Positions 7,245 to 14,625 of a stretch of 29,062 nt of DNA are shown here, piece after piece (position 1 is the stretch's first letter; each line of letters begins with the position of its first letter). The position numbers and the translations under genes were made by a program. This DNA is from CAYRHS01 sp964424125 (lineage in GTDB: Bacteria; Actinomycetota; Acidimicrobiia; IMCC26256; JAOSJL01), in NCBI GenBank assembly GCA_964424125.1, contig CAYRHS010000016.1, positions 1 to 29,062 on the forward strand, written 5' to 3'. A model generated the notes under the pieces. It did not search any database. It was not told the DNA's origin and saw only the letters and a list, made by a program, of their open reading frames with translations.

Positions 7245-8494
7245 GTGCCGTCGCTCCTCGTGACGAACGACTTCCCACCCAAGCACGGCGGCATCCAGTC
7301 GTATCTCTACGAGCTCTGGCGCCGGCTGCCCGCGGAGGAGACCACCGTCCTCACGACGTCGTTTCGCGGTGCAGCCGAGTTCGACGGCGCCCAGGATTTC
7401 CGCATCGAGCGGACGCGCCAGCCCGTGCTCCTGCCGTATCCGGGGCTCGCCAGGCGGATCGACGCGCTCGCGCGCGAAGTGGGGGCGGCGGTGGTCTTCC
7501 TCGACCCGACGCTGCCGCTCGGGATGGTGAACCGCTGGCTGCGCGCGGCGCCGACGGTCGTCGTCGTCCACGGCTCCGAGCTCACCGTTCCGGGTCGGCT
7601 CCCGGGTTCGCGCCAGCTCGCGGGTTCGGTGCTGCGCCGCGCCGCGGGCGTCGTCACGGCGGGGACCTATCCCGCCCGCGAAGCGGTGCATGCGGCCGGC
7701 CGGGTGCTGCCGGGTGTGGTGATCGCACCCGGGATCGACCCCGGCCGCTTCCGGCCAAGCCTCTTTCTCGGCTGGCGCCAGGAGCAGGNNNNNNNNNNCA
7801 TGCGGGCGGCGGGGTGCGGCCGGGTGTGGTGTTCCCACCGGGCATCGACCCCGGCGGATACCGCCCTCTCGACGAGGCGGTGCGCGCCGCGGCGCGCCGG
7901 CGCTTCGGGCTCGACCCCGATCGGCCGTTGGTGCTCGGGTTGAGCCGCCTCGTTCCTCGCAAGGGCTTCGACGTCCTCTTGGAGGCGGTTGCCGGGCTCC
8001 CGGGCGTCGAGGTCGCGATCGCCGGCTCCGGACGTGACCGGCGGCGCCTCGAGCGCGTCGCGGCACGGGTCGGGGTCGCCGACCGGACGCACTTCCTCGG
8101 CCGGGTCCCCGACGCGACGCTGCCCGAGCTGTACGCGTGCGCGGACGTCTTCTCGATGCTCTGCCGTGAACGGTGGGGAGGCCTCGAAGCTGAGGGGTTC
8201 GGGATCGTGTTCGTGGAGGCCGCGGCCGCGGGCGTCCCGAGCGTGGCCGGCCGGAGCGGCGGATCCCACGAGGCGGTGGCCGACGGCGAGACCGGCTTCG
8301 TGATCGAGCCCCGGAACGTTCGTGAGGCTCGAAACGCCCTGGGGCGCCTGCTGCGAGACGACGCGCTCCGCCGCACGATGGGGGTCGAGGCGCGCCGCCG
8401 CGCGACGACCGAGTGGTCGTACGATCATCTCGTGCGACGGCTCACCCCGGTCGCGCGTGGCGAGCTCGACATGCTTTCACCGCTCCCCGCATGA
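7245..8494 (+). CDS. pimB: GT4 mannosyltransferase PimB'-like, interrupted by assembly gap
   Basis: The N-terminal part (LLVTNDFPPKHGGIQSYLYELWRRLP, VVHGSELTVPG) and the C-terminal part (GLSRLVPRKGFDVLLEAV, RERWGGLEAEGFGIVFVEA with the E-x7-E motif, DGETGFVI) are those of PimB'. That enzyme adds mannose from GDP-mannose to phosphatidylinositol monomannoside on the cytoplasmic membrane face. A 10-N gap at 7789-7798 breaks the frame. The 68 bases before and after it are two versions of one segment (84% identical, same phase). Collapsing them gives a continuous 379-aa protein, near the 385 aa I recall for M. tuberculosis PimB'. The start is GTG 7245. The break is therefore an assembly artefact, not a pseudogene. 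The end overlaps the next gene (ATGA). Confidence 0.85.
7689..7866 (+). repeat. duplicated contig ends flanking the gap (7689-7756 and 7799-7866)
   Basis: Both 68-base segments begin CATGCGG and encode HA-G-V-PGVV--PGIDPG--RP. I count 11 mismatches and no indels. The left copy is followed by 32 bases (7757-7788) unrelated to what follows the right copy. This looks like two strain variants or an unmerged contig overlap placed side by side, not a genomic duplication. Confidence 0.75.
7789..7798. other. scaffold gap (10 N)
   Basis: Ten consecutive N bases, a conventional placeholder length, so the real distance is unknown. Flanking sequence homology suggests the true gap is zero or negative (overlapping contigs). 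Confidence 0.95.
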
Positions 8495-8949
8495 CGACAC
8501 GTACGACGCTCGAAGGTCGCGGGATCATCGTGACCTCGTGGGTGACGACCGCGCTGTTCGCGGCGATCGCTGTACCGGACGCCCTGGGCGCGTCCGCGCT
8601 CGACCGCGTCGCCGTCGGCACCGCGATCGCGTTGTTCTTCGTCTCCTTGCCGGTCTGGGTGGCTGCGTTCTTCGTGGCGGTGGCGCGCAGCGCCCGCGGG
8701 GACGACATCGTCGTGGGGAGCCTCTTCCTGGCCCAGGGCCCGGTACCGCGCGCGCCGCGGCTCCACCTCTACGGCTCGCTCGGGGTCGCGATCGTCGTCG
8801 CGGCCGTCACCGCCGCGGCCGACCCCTTCGGGGTTATGGTGCCGATGCTGCCCCTCGGCCTCGTCGGTCTCTGGGGCGCCCGGCACGGACGCTTCCCGCG
8901 CCGGATCGACTCGACCCGGAGGAGGGAGCGTGGCGGACGAAGCCATTGA
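8491..8949 (+). CDS. small integral membrane protein, about four TM segments
   Basis: The 152-aa product starts at ATG 8491, overlapping the pimB stop (ATGA). It has hydrophobic stretches at about residues 15-35, 43-67, 88-106 and 111-128, and a basic C-terminal tail rich in Arg. No catalytic motif is visible. Its 3' end overlaps the SRPBCC gene by 20 bases. Position between pimB and the SRPBCC/ArsA pair suggests a cell-envelope role, but nothing in the sequence proves it. I do not recognise the family. Confidence 0.75.
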   Translation: MTTRTTLEGRGIIVTSWVTTALFAAIAVPDALGASALDRVAVGTAIALFFVSLPVWVAAFFVAVARSARGDDIVVGSLFLAQGPVPRAPRLHLYGSLGVAIVVAAVTAAADPFGVMVPMLPLGLVGLWGARHGRFPRRIDSTRRRERGGRSH

Positions 8950-9367
8950 GCGCATCCACGTCGACCGGTCGCCGGACCAGTGCTGGCAGGTCGCCACCGA
9001 CTACGAGCTCTATCCCGAGTGGGCGAAGAACGTGAAGGAGGTGAGCGTCCTCGAGCGTGACGGCGAGGGCCGAGGCTCCAGGGTCGAGATGCGTGTCGCC
9101 GCCATGGGCAAGAGCCTGCGCTCCGTCTACGACTACGACTACGCCGACGCGCCCCACTCGTTCGCGTGGACGCTCGCCGAGGGTGACATGCTCCGCAGCC
9201 TGGACGGCCGATACACCTTCGACGAGGACGGCCACGGGACCCGGGTGACCTACGAGCTGAGCGTCGATCTGGCCATGCCCATGCCCGGCTTCATGAAGAA
9301 GAAAGCATCGCGGCTCATCATGGGTGACGCGCTGAAGGAGCTGAAGCGGCGGGCGGAGGAGAGCTGA
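8930..9367 (+). CDS. SRPBCC (START/polyketide-cyclase-like) protein, Rv2185c-like
   Basis: The 145-aa product has the SRPBCC helix-grip layout. It opens with a first strand (IERIHVDRSPDQCWQVATDYELYPEWAKNVKEV), continues with central strands forming the cavity, and ends with a long C-terminal helix (KKKASRLIMGDALKELKRRAEE). Such proteins bind hydrophobic ligands; no ligand can be named. GTG 8930 is preceded by GGAGGAGGG. In M. tuberculosis a similar protein (Rv2185c, TB16.3) lies beside an ArsA-like ATPase and near pimB, the same order as here. The gene is probably co-transcribed with the membrane protein it overlaps. Confidence 0.85.
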   Translation: MADEAIERIHVDRSPDQCWQVATDYELYPEWAKNVKEVSVLERDGEGRGSRVEMRVAAMGKSLRSVYDYDYADAPHSFAWTLAEGDMLRSLDGRYTFDEDGHGTRVTYELSVDLAMPMPGFMKKKASRLIMGDALKELKRRAEES

Positions 9368-9382
9368 AGGCGGAGTTGCCGG

Positions 9383-9388
9383 TAGCCT
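9383..9388 (+). promoter_or_regulatory. putative -10 box before the ArsA-like gene
   Basis: TAGCCT lies nine bases before ATG 9398 in the 30-base gap after the SRPBCC gene. There is no clear Shine-Dalgarno, so a leaderless or near-leaderless transcript is possible. No convincing -35 is visible. Confidence 0.35.
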
Positions 9389-9397
9389 GCCCGCCGA

Positions 9398-10564
9398 ATG
9401 CGCGTCCTCCTCTTCACCGGCAAGGGCGGCGTCGGGAAGACCACCGTCGCGGCGGCGACCGCGCTCCGCGCGGCCGAATCGGGGCAGCGGACGCTCGTGT
9501 GCTCCACCGACCCCGCGCACTCCCTCGGTGACGTCTTCGACGTCGGGCTCGGTGACCGCGCGGCGCCGATCACGGGACGCCTCGACGGCCAGGAGCTCGA
9601 CGCGCGCTCCCGGCTCGAGGACGCCTGGGGCGAGATCCGTGAGTATCTCGTCGCGTTGTTCGACTGGGCGGGCGCCGACGCGGTGGAGGCCGAGGAGCTC
9701 GCCGTCATCCCGGGCCTCGACGAGGTCTTCGCGCTCGCCGAGCTCCGTACGCACGCCGAGGCGGGCGAGTACGACGTCGTCGTGGTCGACTGCGCACCGA
9801 CCGCGGAGACGTTGCGGCTTCTCTCCCTCCCCGACGTCCTCGGTTGGTACATGGCTCGTGTGTTCCCCACGCAGCGGGCGGTCACGCGCGCGGTGCGGCC
9901 ACTGGTGCAGCGCATGGTGCGGATGCCCGTGGCCAACGACGGTGTGTTCGCGTCGGTGCGTCGCTTCTACGACCGCCTCGACGGCGTACGCGACCTGCTC
10001 ACCGACGGCGACACGACCAGTGCTCGGCTCGTGGTGAACCCCGAGCGCATGGTGATCGCGGAAGCCCGGCGCACCTTCACGTACCTGTCGCTGTTCGGCT
10101 ACCACGTCGACAGCGTCGTCGTGAACAAGCTCCTGCCCGAGGCGGTCACCGATCCGTGGTTCAAGGGCTGGCGAGATGCTCATGCCGAGCACCTCGCGAC
10201 GATCGAGGAGGCCTTCGAGCCGCTCCCGGTGCTGCGAGCCGAGCAGGCCGAGCACGAGCTCGTCGGCGTCCAGCGCCTCGAAGCCTTCGGAGCGGCGCTC
10301 TACGGCGGGTCTGCACCCGAGGAGCGTCTCTCGTTCGTCGAGCCCATGCGTGTGGAGGCGCGGGACGGCGCGCTCGTCCTCTCGCTGCATCTGCCGTTCG
10401 CCGACAAGGGCGACATCGAAGTCGGGCGCGCCGACGACGAGCTGTTCGTGGCTCTCGGTTCGTACCGGAGGGCGATCAGCCTCCCCGACAGCCTCCGGCG
10501 TCGCGCCGTGGGCGGGGCTCGCATGTCCGGCGGACGGTTGCACGTCGAGTTCGTGGAGCCGTGA
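9398..10564 (+). CDS. ArsA/GET3-like ATPase with C-terminal Hsp20-like domain
   Basis: The 388-aa product has a deviant Walker A (GKGGVGKTT, residues 8-16) with the signature lysine of the ArsA/MinD class, STDPAHSLGD (switch-like) and VVDCAPTAETLRLLSLPD (Walker B/switch II). It also has a C-terminal beta-rich segment (about 310-388) like the ArsA_HSP20 domain of actinobacterial homologues. It lacks a second ATPase half, so it probably dimerises. Arsenite-transport genes are absent, so arsenic export is unlikely; GET3-like membrane targeting is conceivable. Context matches Rv2184c next to Rv2185c in M. tuberculosis. Its stop overlaps the next gene's start (TGATG). Confidence 0.87.
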   Translation: MRVLLFTGKGGVGKTTVAAATALRAAESGQRTLVCSTDPAHSLGDVFDVGLGDRAAPITGRLDGQELDARSRLEDAWGEIREYLVALFDWAGADAVEAEELAVIPGLDEVFALAELRTHAEAGEYDVVVVDCAPTAETLRLLSLPDVLGWYMARVFPTQRAVTRAVRPLVQRMVRMPVANDGVFASVRRFYDRLDGVRDLLTDGDTTSARLVVNPERMVIAEARRTFTYLSLFGYHVDSVVVNKLLPEAVTDPWFKGWRDAHAEHLATIEEAFEPLPVLRAEQAEHELVGVQRLEAFGAALYGGSAPEERLSFVEPMRVEARDGALVLSLHLPFADKGDIEVGRADDELFVALGSYRRAISLPDSLRRRAVGGARMSGGRLHVEFVEP

Positions 10565-11004
10565 TGCTGCGCGATCCCAACCGTCCCCGAGGGAACCCGC
10601 TCTTCGACGAAGCCGACTCCACCTCGTTCGACGTCGACGCGCGACGCGCCCGCCATCCGCGGTTGTCGGCGGTGCCCACCGGCGCCACGGAGGAGGAGCC
10701 CGAGGGCGAAGAGCCCGGCGGCGAGGCGACCGAGCCCGAGGAGCCCACGGGAGGCGCCACCGGTCGGACCGATGTTGGTGTGGGCGGGTTGCTCGACGCG
10801 CTCGTGGACGCCGGACCGGAGACCGCCGAGCATCTGCTCCGTGCCGTGAACGAGCTCCTGCTCGCGGCCCAGACTGTGATCGCGGCCGCGGAACGGGGCC
10901 TGGAGCAGCGGGGCGAGGCGGAGCCCAGCGCTCCGGATGCGGACGCCCCGACCTCGGCCGAGGGAGACCGGCCGGGACGGGTGCGTCACATCGACCTGGA
11001 CTGA
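10564..11004 (+). CDS. acidic protein with disordered middle region
   Basis: The 146-aa product has a basic N-terminus (MLRDPNRPRGNPLFDE) and a low-complexity stretch rich in Glu, Gly, Pro and Thr (about 40-70). A probable helix follows (LLDALVDAGPETAEHLLRAVNELLLAAQTVIAAAERGLEQ), and the tail is acidic. No catalytic motif is present. ATG 10564 shares one base with the ArsA-like stop; GTG 10561 is an alternative start one codon earlier. Coupling suggests it works with the ATPase, perhaps as an adaptor, but this is only inference from position. I do not recognise the family. Confidence 0.75.
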   Translation: MLRDPNRPRGNPLFDEADSTSFDVDARRARHPRLSAVPTGATEEEPEGEEPGGEATEPEEPTGGATGRTDVGVGGLLDALVDAGPETAEHLLRAVNELLLAAQTVIAAAERGLEQRGEAEPSAPDADAPTSAEGDRPGRVRHIDLD

Positions 11005-11012
11005 CGCCCGCC

Positions 11013-11993
11013 GTGGGATCACGAGCCGACGTCGCCGTGGGGGTCGACGTCGGGGGCACGAAGATGCACGGGCTGGTGCTGGCGGGCGCCGACCGGGTCG
11101 TGGCCGAGGAGCGGGTCCCCACTCCCGAGGTCTACGCGGACCTGCTCGACGAGTGTGCGGCGTTGATCGGTCGGCTCGACGCGGTGGAGCCTGTGCATGC
11201 CATCGGCGTCGGCATCGCCGGCCTCGTGACCTTCGACGGCGCGGTCCGCTACGCGCCCAACCTCCCGGCACTACGAGAGGCGCCGCTCGGGGCCGATCTG
11301 CGGACCCGCCTCGGATCGGAGGTGGCCGTCGAGAACGACGCCGACGCCGCGGCGTGGGGTGAGGTCACCGCCGGCGCCGCGCGCGACGCCGACGACATCC
11401 TCGTCGTCACGCTCGGGACCGGCATCGGAGGCGGCATCGTCACCGGTGGGCGGCTCTACCGCGGCGCCCACGGCTTCGCCGCCGAGATCGGCCACTTCAC
11501 CGTCGACCCGGACGGTCCACGGTGTGCGTGCGGCGAGCGTGGACACTGGGAGGCGCTCGCCTCGGGCACCGCGCTCGGGCGCCTGGCGCGAGCACGCGTG
11601 GGCGCGGGCGAGGCCCCCAGCGTCCTCGCCGCTGCCGGTGGGGACGAGGAGGCGGTGAGAGGCGAGCACGTGACCGCCGCGGCTGCAACCGGCGCACGCG
11701 ACGCGCTGGTCGTCCTGCACGAGTACGCGGAGCGGGTCGCGATCGGCATCGCCGGGCTCGTGAACGTGCTCGATCCCGCTCGCGTCGTCGTGGGCGGGGG
11801 GCTCGTGGCTGCGGGAGAGGTGTTGCTCGAGCCGATCCGGAAGGGCGTGGCCCGGCGCATCGAGGCGCCCGACCACCGGCCCGCGGTGCCGGTCGTCGCG
11901 GCGGAGCTCGGTGAGCGGGCCGGCGCCATCGGCGCGGCCGCCTTCGCACGCGCCCGGTCCCCGCGCCGACCGGGTCCGGAGGCTCAGCTGTAG
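11013..11993 (+). CDS. ROK-family sugar kinase (glucokinase-like)
   Basis: The 326-aa product has the phosphate-1 motif GVDVGGTKMHG, VENDADAAAWGE, VTLGTGIGGGIV and GAHGFAAEIGH, then the ROK cysteine motif CACGERGHWEALASG. Actinobacterial ROK glucokinases make glucose-6-phosphate with ATP, or polyphosphate in some; in Streptomyces glkA lies in a comparable neighbourhood as I recall. The usual CxCGxxGC zinc motif has His instead of the third Cys. The start is GTG 11013, nine bases after the previous stop. There is no DNA-binding domain, so it is a kinase rather than a ROK repressor. Its last 10 bases overlap the convergent PLP gene. Confidence 0.85.
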   Translation: MGSRADVAVGVDVGGTKMHGLVLAGADRVVAEERVPTPEVYADLLDECAALIGRLDAVEPVHAIGVGIAGLVTFDGAVRYAPNLPALREAPLGADLRTRLGSEVAVENDADAAAWGEVTAGAARDADDILVVTLGTGIGGGIVTGGRLYRGAHGFAAEIGHFTVDPDGPRCACGERGHWEALASGTALGRLARARVGAGEAPSVLAAAGGDEEAVRGEHVTAAAATGARDALVVLHEYAERVAIGIAGLVNVLDPARVVVGGGLVAAGEVLLEPIRKGVARRIEAPDHRPAVPVVAAELGERAGAIGAAAFARARSPRRPGPEAQL

Positions 11994-13228
11994 CGCGCCT
12001 CCACGCCCCGGGCCTCGCCGTGGTGGGCGACCGCGGCCCGGAGATCGGACAGGAGCTCGTCGACGATGCTCGCGTGCGCGGGCGAGATCATCATGTGCAG
12101 CGCGTCCGGGTCGGATTGACGGTCGAGGTGCCAGCCGCGGTCGTCCATGACGTCACCGACAGCCATGATGTCGACGTCGTCGGAGCCGAAGGCGAGGACG
12201 CTCGCCACCGGCGCCCCGATGACATGGAGCTCGGGGATGGTCTCGATCCCCGTCCGGATCCGGGCCGTCGTCTCCAGCAGGTCGCGGGTGAGCGCCTCGT
12301 AGCCGGAGCGACCGAGATGCCGCATCACGGCCCAGGCGGCCGCGATCGGCGCGGCCGGGCGCGCCCCGGCGATCCCCGGTGAGCCGTAGAGGCCGCCCGG
12401 CCAGCGGTCGTAGAGGAAGACCTGGTGGTCGACCCACCACTGCCGCTCGCGGTGCAGCACCACCGAGGCGCCCTTGGTGGCGTAGCCGTACTTGTGGACG
12501 TCGGCCGACATCGAGGTCACGCCCTCGACCCGGAAGTCGAACGGTGGCACCGCGTGGCCGAGGGACTCCATGAACGGCAGCAGGAAGCCACCGACGCACG
12601 AGTCGGTATGGAACGCGATGCCGTGCTCGGCGGCGAGCGCGGCGAGCTCCGGGATCGGGTCGACGACTCCGTGTGGATAGCCGGGTGCCGAACCGACGAT
12701 CAGCGCGGTGCGCTCGTTGACGAGCTCCGCCGCGGCGGAGACCTCGGCGCGGAAGTCGGCGCCGAGGGGTATCTGACGGTGGCGCAGCCCGAGGTAGTGC
12801 GCGGCCTTGGCGAACGCCGGGTGGGCGGACACCGGGGCGAGGAGCTCGGGCTCGGTGATCCCGCGTTCGGCCAGAGCCCGGCCGCGCGCCACCTTCACCG
12901 CCATCATGATCGACTCGGTCCCGCCCGAGGTCATCGACCCGCCAGCGGCGGGCGGCGCGCGGAGGAGGTCGGCGGTCATGTCCGTGACCTCGCGCTCCAT
13001 CTCCCGCAGGCTCGGGAAGCGGAAGGGGTTCAGCGCGTTCTCGAACCGGTAGAGGTCATTGGCGTCGGCGAGCACCGCGTCGACCGCCTCGCCGGCCGGG
13101 TAGATCAGCGAGAACGTGCGGCCCTCGCGCCAACGGGCGTCCGCCTCCTTGCGCGCTCGCATGGCGGCGCCGAGGGTGGTGCGGTCCGTGCCTTCCTCGG
13201 GGAACGGGGTGCGTTGCTCGTCGCTCAC
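11984..13228 (-). CDS. PLP-dependent sphingosine-1-phosphate-lyase-like enzyme
   Basis: The 414-aa product is a fold-type I group II decarboxylase relative. It has SGGTESI (101-107), HTDSCVGGFLLPF with the PLP-binding aspartate (209), and SADVHKYGYATKG with the PLP lysine (246). The HKYGYATKG context and GSPGIAGARP follow S1P lyase more closely than glutamate or tyrosine decarboxylases. S1P lyase cleaves a phosphorylated amino alcohol into an aldehyde and phosphoethanolamine; the substrate here is unknown. The start is GTG 13228 with GGAGG eight bases upstream, and it follows the thioesterase stop by 22 bases. It is therefore probably the last gene of the hydratase-thioesterase operon under the 14.55-kb palindrome. 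A decarboxylase role is the main alternative. Confidence 0.82.
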   Translation of the reverse strand: MSDEQRTPFPEEGTDRTTLGAAMRARKEADARWREGRTFSLIYPAGEAVDAVLADANDLYRFENALNPFRFPSLREMEREVTDMTADLLRAPPAAGGSMTSGGTESIMMAVKVARGRALAERGITEPELLAPVSAHPAFAKAAHYLGLRHRQIPLGADFRAEVSAAAELVNERTALIVGSAPGYPHGVVDPIPELAALAAEHGIAFHTDSCVGGFLLPFMESLGHAVPPFDFRVEGVTSMSADVHKYGYATKGASVVLHRERQWWVDHQVFLYDRWPGGLYGSPGIAGARPAAPIAAAWAVMRHLGRSGYEALTRDLLETTARIRTGIETIPELHVIGAPVASVLAFGSDDVDIMAVGDVMDDRGWHLDRQSDPDALHMMISPAHASIVDELLSDLRAAVAHHGEARGVEARYS

Positions 13229-13250
13229 GATGACGTCCTCCGGCCTCTCC

Positions 13251-13670
13251 TCATTGGCTGAAGTACTTGTCCACCAGACGGCGATCGACGGTCACGAAGA
13301 GGCCCTCGGCCTCCGCGGTGACCTCGCCGTCCACCGACATCGTGCCGTGGACATCACCGCGCCGGCCCGCCCGACGCTCGTGCCACGCCTCCATCCGCAC
13401 CTCGCGGTGAAGCGGGGTGGGCCGCCGGTACCGGACCGTCAGGCGTGCGGTCATGCCCGGGGCGCCGAGGTGGGCGTTCGCCGCTCCGAGGAGGACGTCG
13501 AAGGCCGCGGCGATCGTCCCGCCGTGCACGAAGCCGGGAGGACCTTCGTAGGCTTCGTCGAAGGTGAACCGGCCCCGGACGCGCTGCGCACCGGTCTCGA
13601 TCTCGATCGGCGGGGCGATCAGGTGCGCGGCGCTACCCGGGGAGCGACCGGTCGGGCCCTCGCGCTTCAC
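13251..13670 (-). CDS. PaaI/YbgC-type hotdog acyl-CoA thioesterase
   Basis: The 139-aa product has the single hotdog domain with GFVHGGTIAAAFDVLLGAA, the conserved HGG helix region of PaaI-like thioesterases, followed by LTVRYRRPTPL. The aspartate in AAFDVLLG lies at the position usually used for water activation. It hydrolyses acyl-CoA thioesters, possibly relieving CoA trapping during catabolism; chain specificity is not readable. GTG 13670 overlaps the hydratase stop by four bases (GTGA), so the two are co-translated. Confidence 0.86.
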   Translation of the reverse strand: MKREGPTGRSPGSAAHLIAPPIEIETGAQRVRGRFTFDEAYEGPPGFVHGGTIAAAFDVLLGAANAHLGAPGMTARLTVRYRRPTPLHREVRMEAWHERRAGRRGDVHGTMSVDGEVTAEAEGLFVTVDRRLVDKYFSQ

Positions 13671-14473
13671 TTGCCCCGGAACTCCGGGGTGCGCTTCTCG
13701 GCGAACGCGCGCGGCCCTTCCTTCGCGTCCTCGGACGCGAAGACCGGCATACCGATCTCAAGCTCGCGCGCGAGGCCGTCGGCCTCGCTCAGGTCGCGGG
13801 TGGCGAGCACCGACTCCTTGATCGCTTGCACGGCGAGCGGACCGTTGACCGCGATCGTGGCGGCCAGCTCGCGTGCTGCGCCGAGTGCCTTGCCGTCGGG
13901 GACGACGTGGCCGATCAACCCGATGGCTCGTGCCTCGGGGGCGTCGACGCGACGCGCCGTCAACAGCAGCTCCATCGCCAGCGTGAACGGGATCTGGTGC
14001 TGGAGCCGGACGGTCGAGCCTCCGAGCGGGAACAGGCCGCGCTTGGCTTCGTAGATCCCGAAGAAGGCGGACTCGGCCGCGACGCGGATGTCCGTCGCCT
14101 GGAGGATCTCGGTGCCACCCGCCACCGCCGCGCCCTCGACCGCGGCGATCAGCGGCTTCCTCACCTTGTAGTGCCGGAGCAGCGCCTTCCAGTGGAGGTC
14201 GTTGTCCTCGGCGAGGCGGTGCTGGTAGCGCTCGTCGGGTTGCGACATCGCCTTGAGGTCGGCCCCGGCGCAGAAGTCACCGCCGACACCGGTGAGGATC
14301 GCCACGCGTACGTCCGGGGTCTCGTTCACGTACCGCCACGCGTCGGCCATGCCGACGAGCATCGCGGTGCTCAAGGCGTTCTTGGCCTCGGGCCGGTCGA
14401 GCGTCACGACCACGACGTGCCCGTCGTGGTCGATCCGGCAGTCCTCGGTGCTGATCTCGGCGACGAGCGGCAT
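13667..14473 (-). CDS. enoyl-CoA hydratase, EchA19-like by context
   Basis: The 268-aa crotonase keeps both hydratase glutamates: Glu122 in AVAGGTEILQATD and Glu142 in AFFGIYEAKRG. Its oxyanion segment is FCAGADLK (67-74). It should hydrate trans-2-enoyl-CoA. In M. tuberculosis echA19 lies beside fadD19 and cyp142 in the KstR regulon and acts on steroid enoyl-CoA; the same neighbours here suggest a similar role. ATG 14473 has GGGAG six bases upstream. It opens a minus operon (hydratase, thioesterase, S1P-lyase-like) divergent from the P450, with a palindromic operator between them. Steroid specificity is inferred from context only. Confidence 0.87.
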   Translation of the reverse strand: MPLVAEISTEDCRIDHDGHVVVVTLDRPEAKNALSTAMLVGMADAWRYVNETPDVRVAILTGVGGDFCAGADLKAMSQPDERYQHRLAEDNDLHWKALLRHYKVRKPLIAAVEGAAVAGGTEILQATDIRVAAESAFFGIYEAKRGLFPLGGSTVRLQHQIPFTLAMELLLTARRVDAPEARAIGLIGHVVPDGKALGAARELAATIAVNGPLAVQAIKESVLATRDLSEADGLARELEIGMPVFASEDAKEGPRAFAEKRTPEFRGK

Positions 14474-14515
14474 GTGTGCTCCCGGTGGGCGAGGGACTGG
14501 GATCGGGGCCGCAGG

Positions 14516-14521
14516 AGTCTA
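14516..14521 (-). promoter_or_regulatory. putative -10 box of the hydratase operon
   Basis: On the minus strand this reads TAGACT, a good TAnnnT box. It would give a 5' leader of roughly 36 bases before ATG 14473. The palindrome at 14546-14569 would lie just upstream of its -35 region, so one operator could serve both divergent promoters. Confidence 0.4.
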
Positions 14522-14545
14522 CGGTCGGATCGACCCCTTGCGAGC

Positions 14546-14569
14546 AGAATGAGAACGTGTTCTCATTCT
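14546..14569. promoter_or_regulatory. KstR-like palindromic operator between hydratase operon and P450
   Basis: A perfect 10-bp inverted repeat, AGAATGAGAA / TTCTCATTCT, surrounds CGTG. Its core GAGAACGTGTTCTC is close to the KstR consensus TnnAACnnGTTnnA (outer bases G/C instead of T/A). TTGCGA at 14538-14543 may be the -35 of the P450 promoter, with CATTCT (14564-14569) as its -10, although that spacer (20) is long. The same TTGCG-GCAGAA-TGA-AACGTGTTCT arrangement recurs before the FadD19 gene. Confidence 0.75.
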
Positions 14570-14625
14570 AGGCGGCCGCGTGCACGTTGCCGCGGCCACG
14601 ACCGAGTCCCGAACCCGAGGTGCCC

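Noticed and set aside
7245..8494. pimB as a frameshifted pseudogene or two separate genes
   Set aside because: The frame break coincides with the N gap, and the flanks are versions of one segment in the same phase; collapsing them restores a full-length gene.
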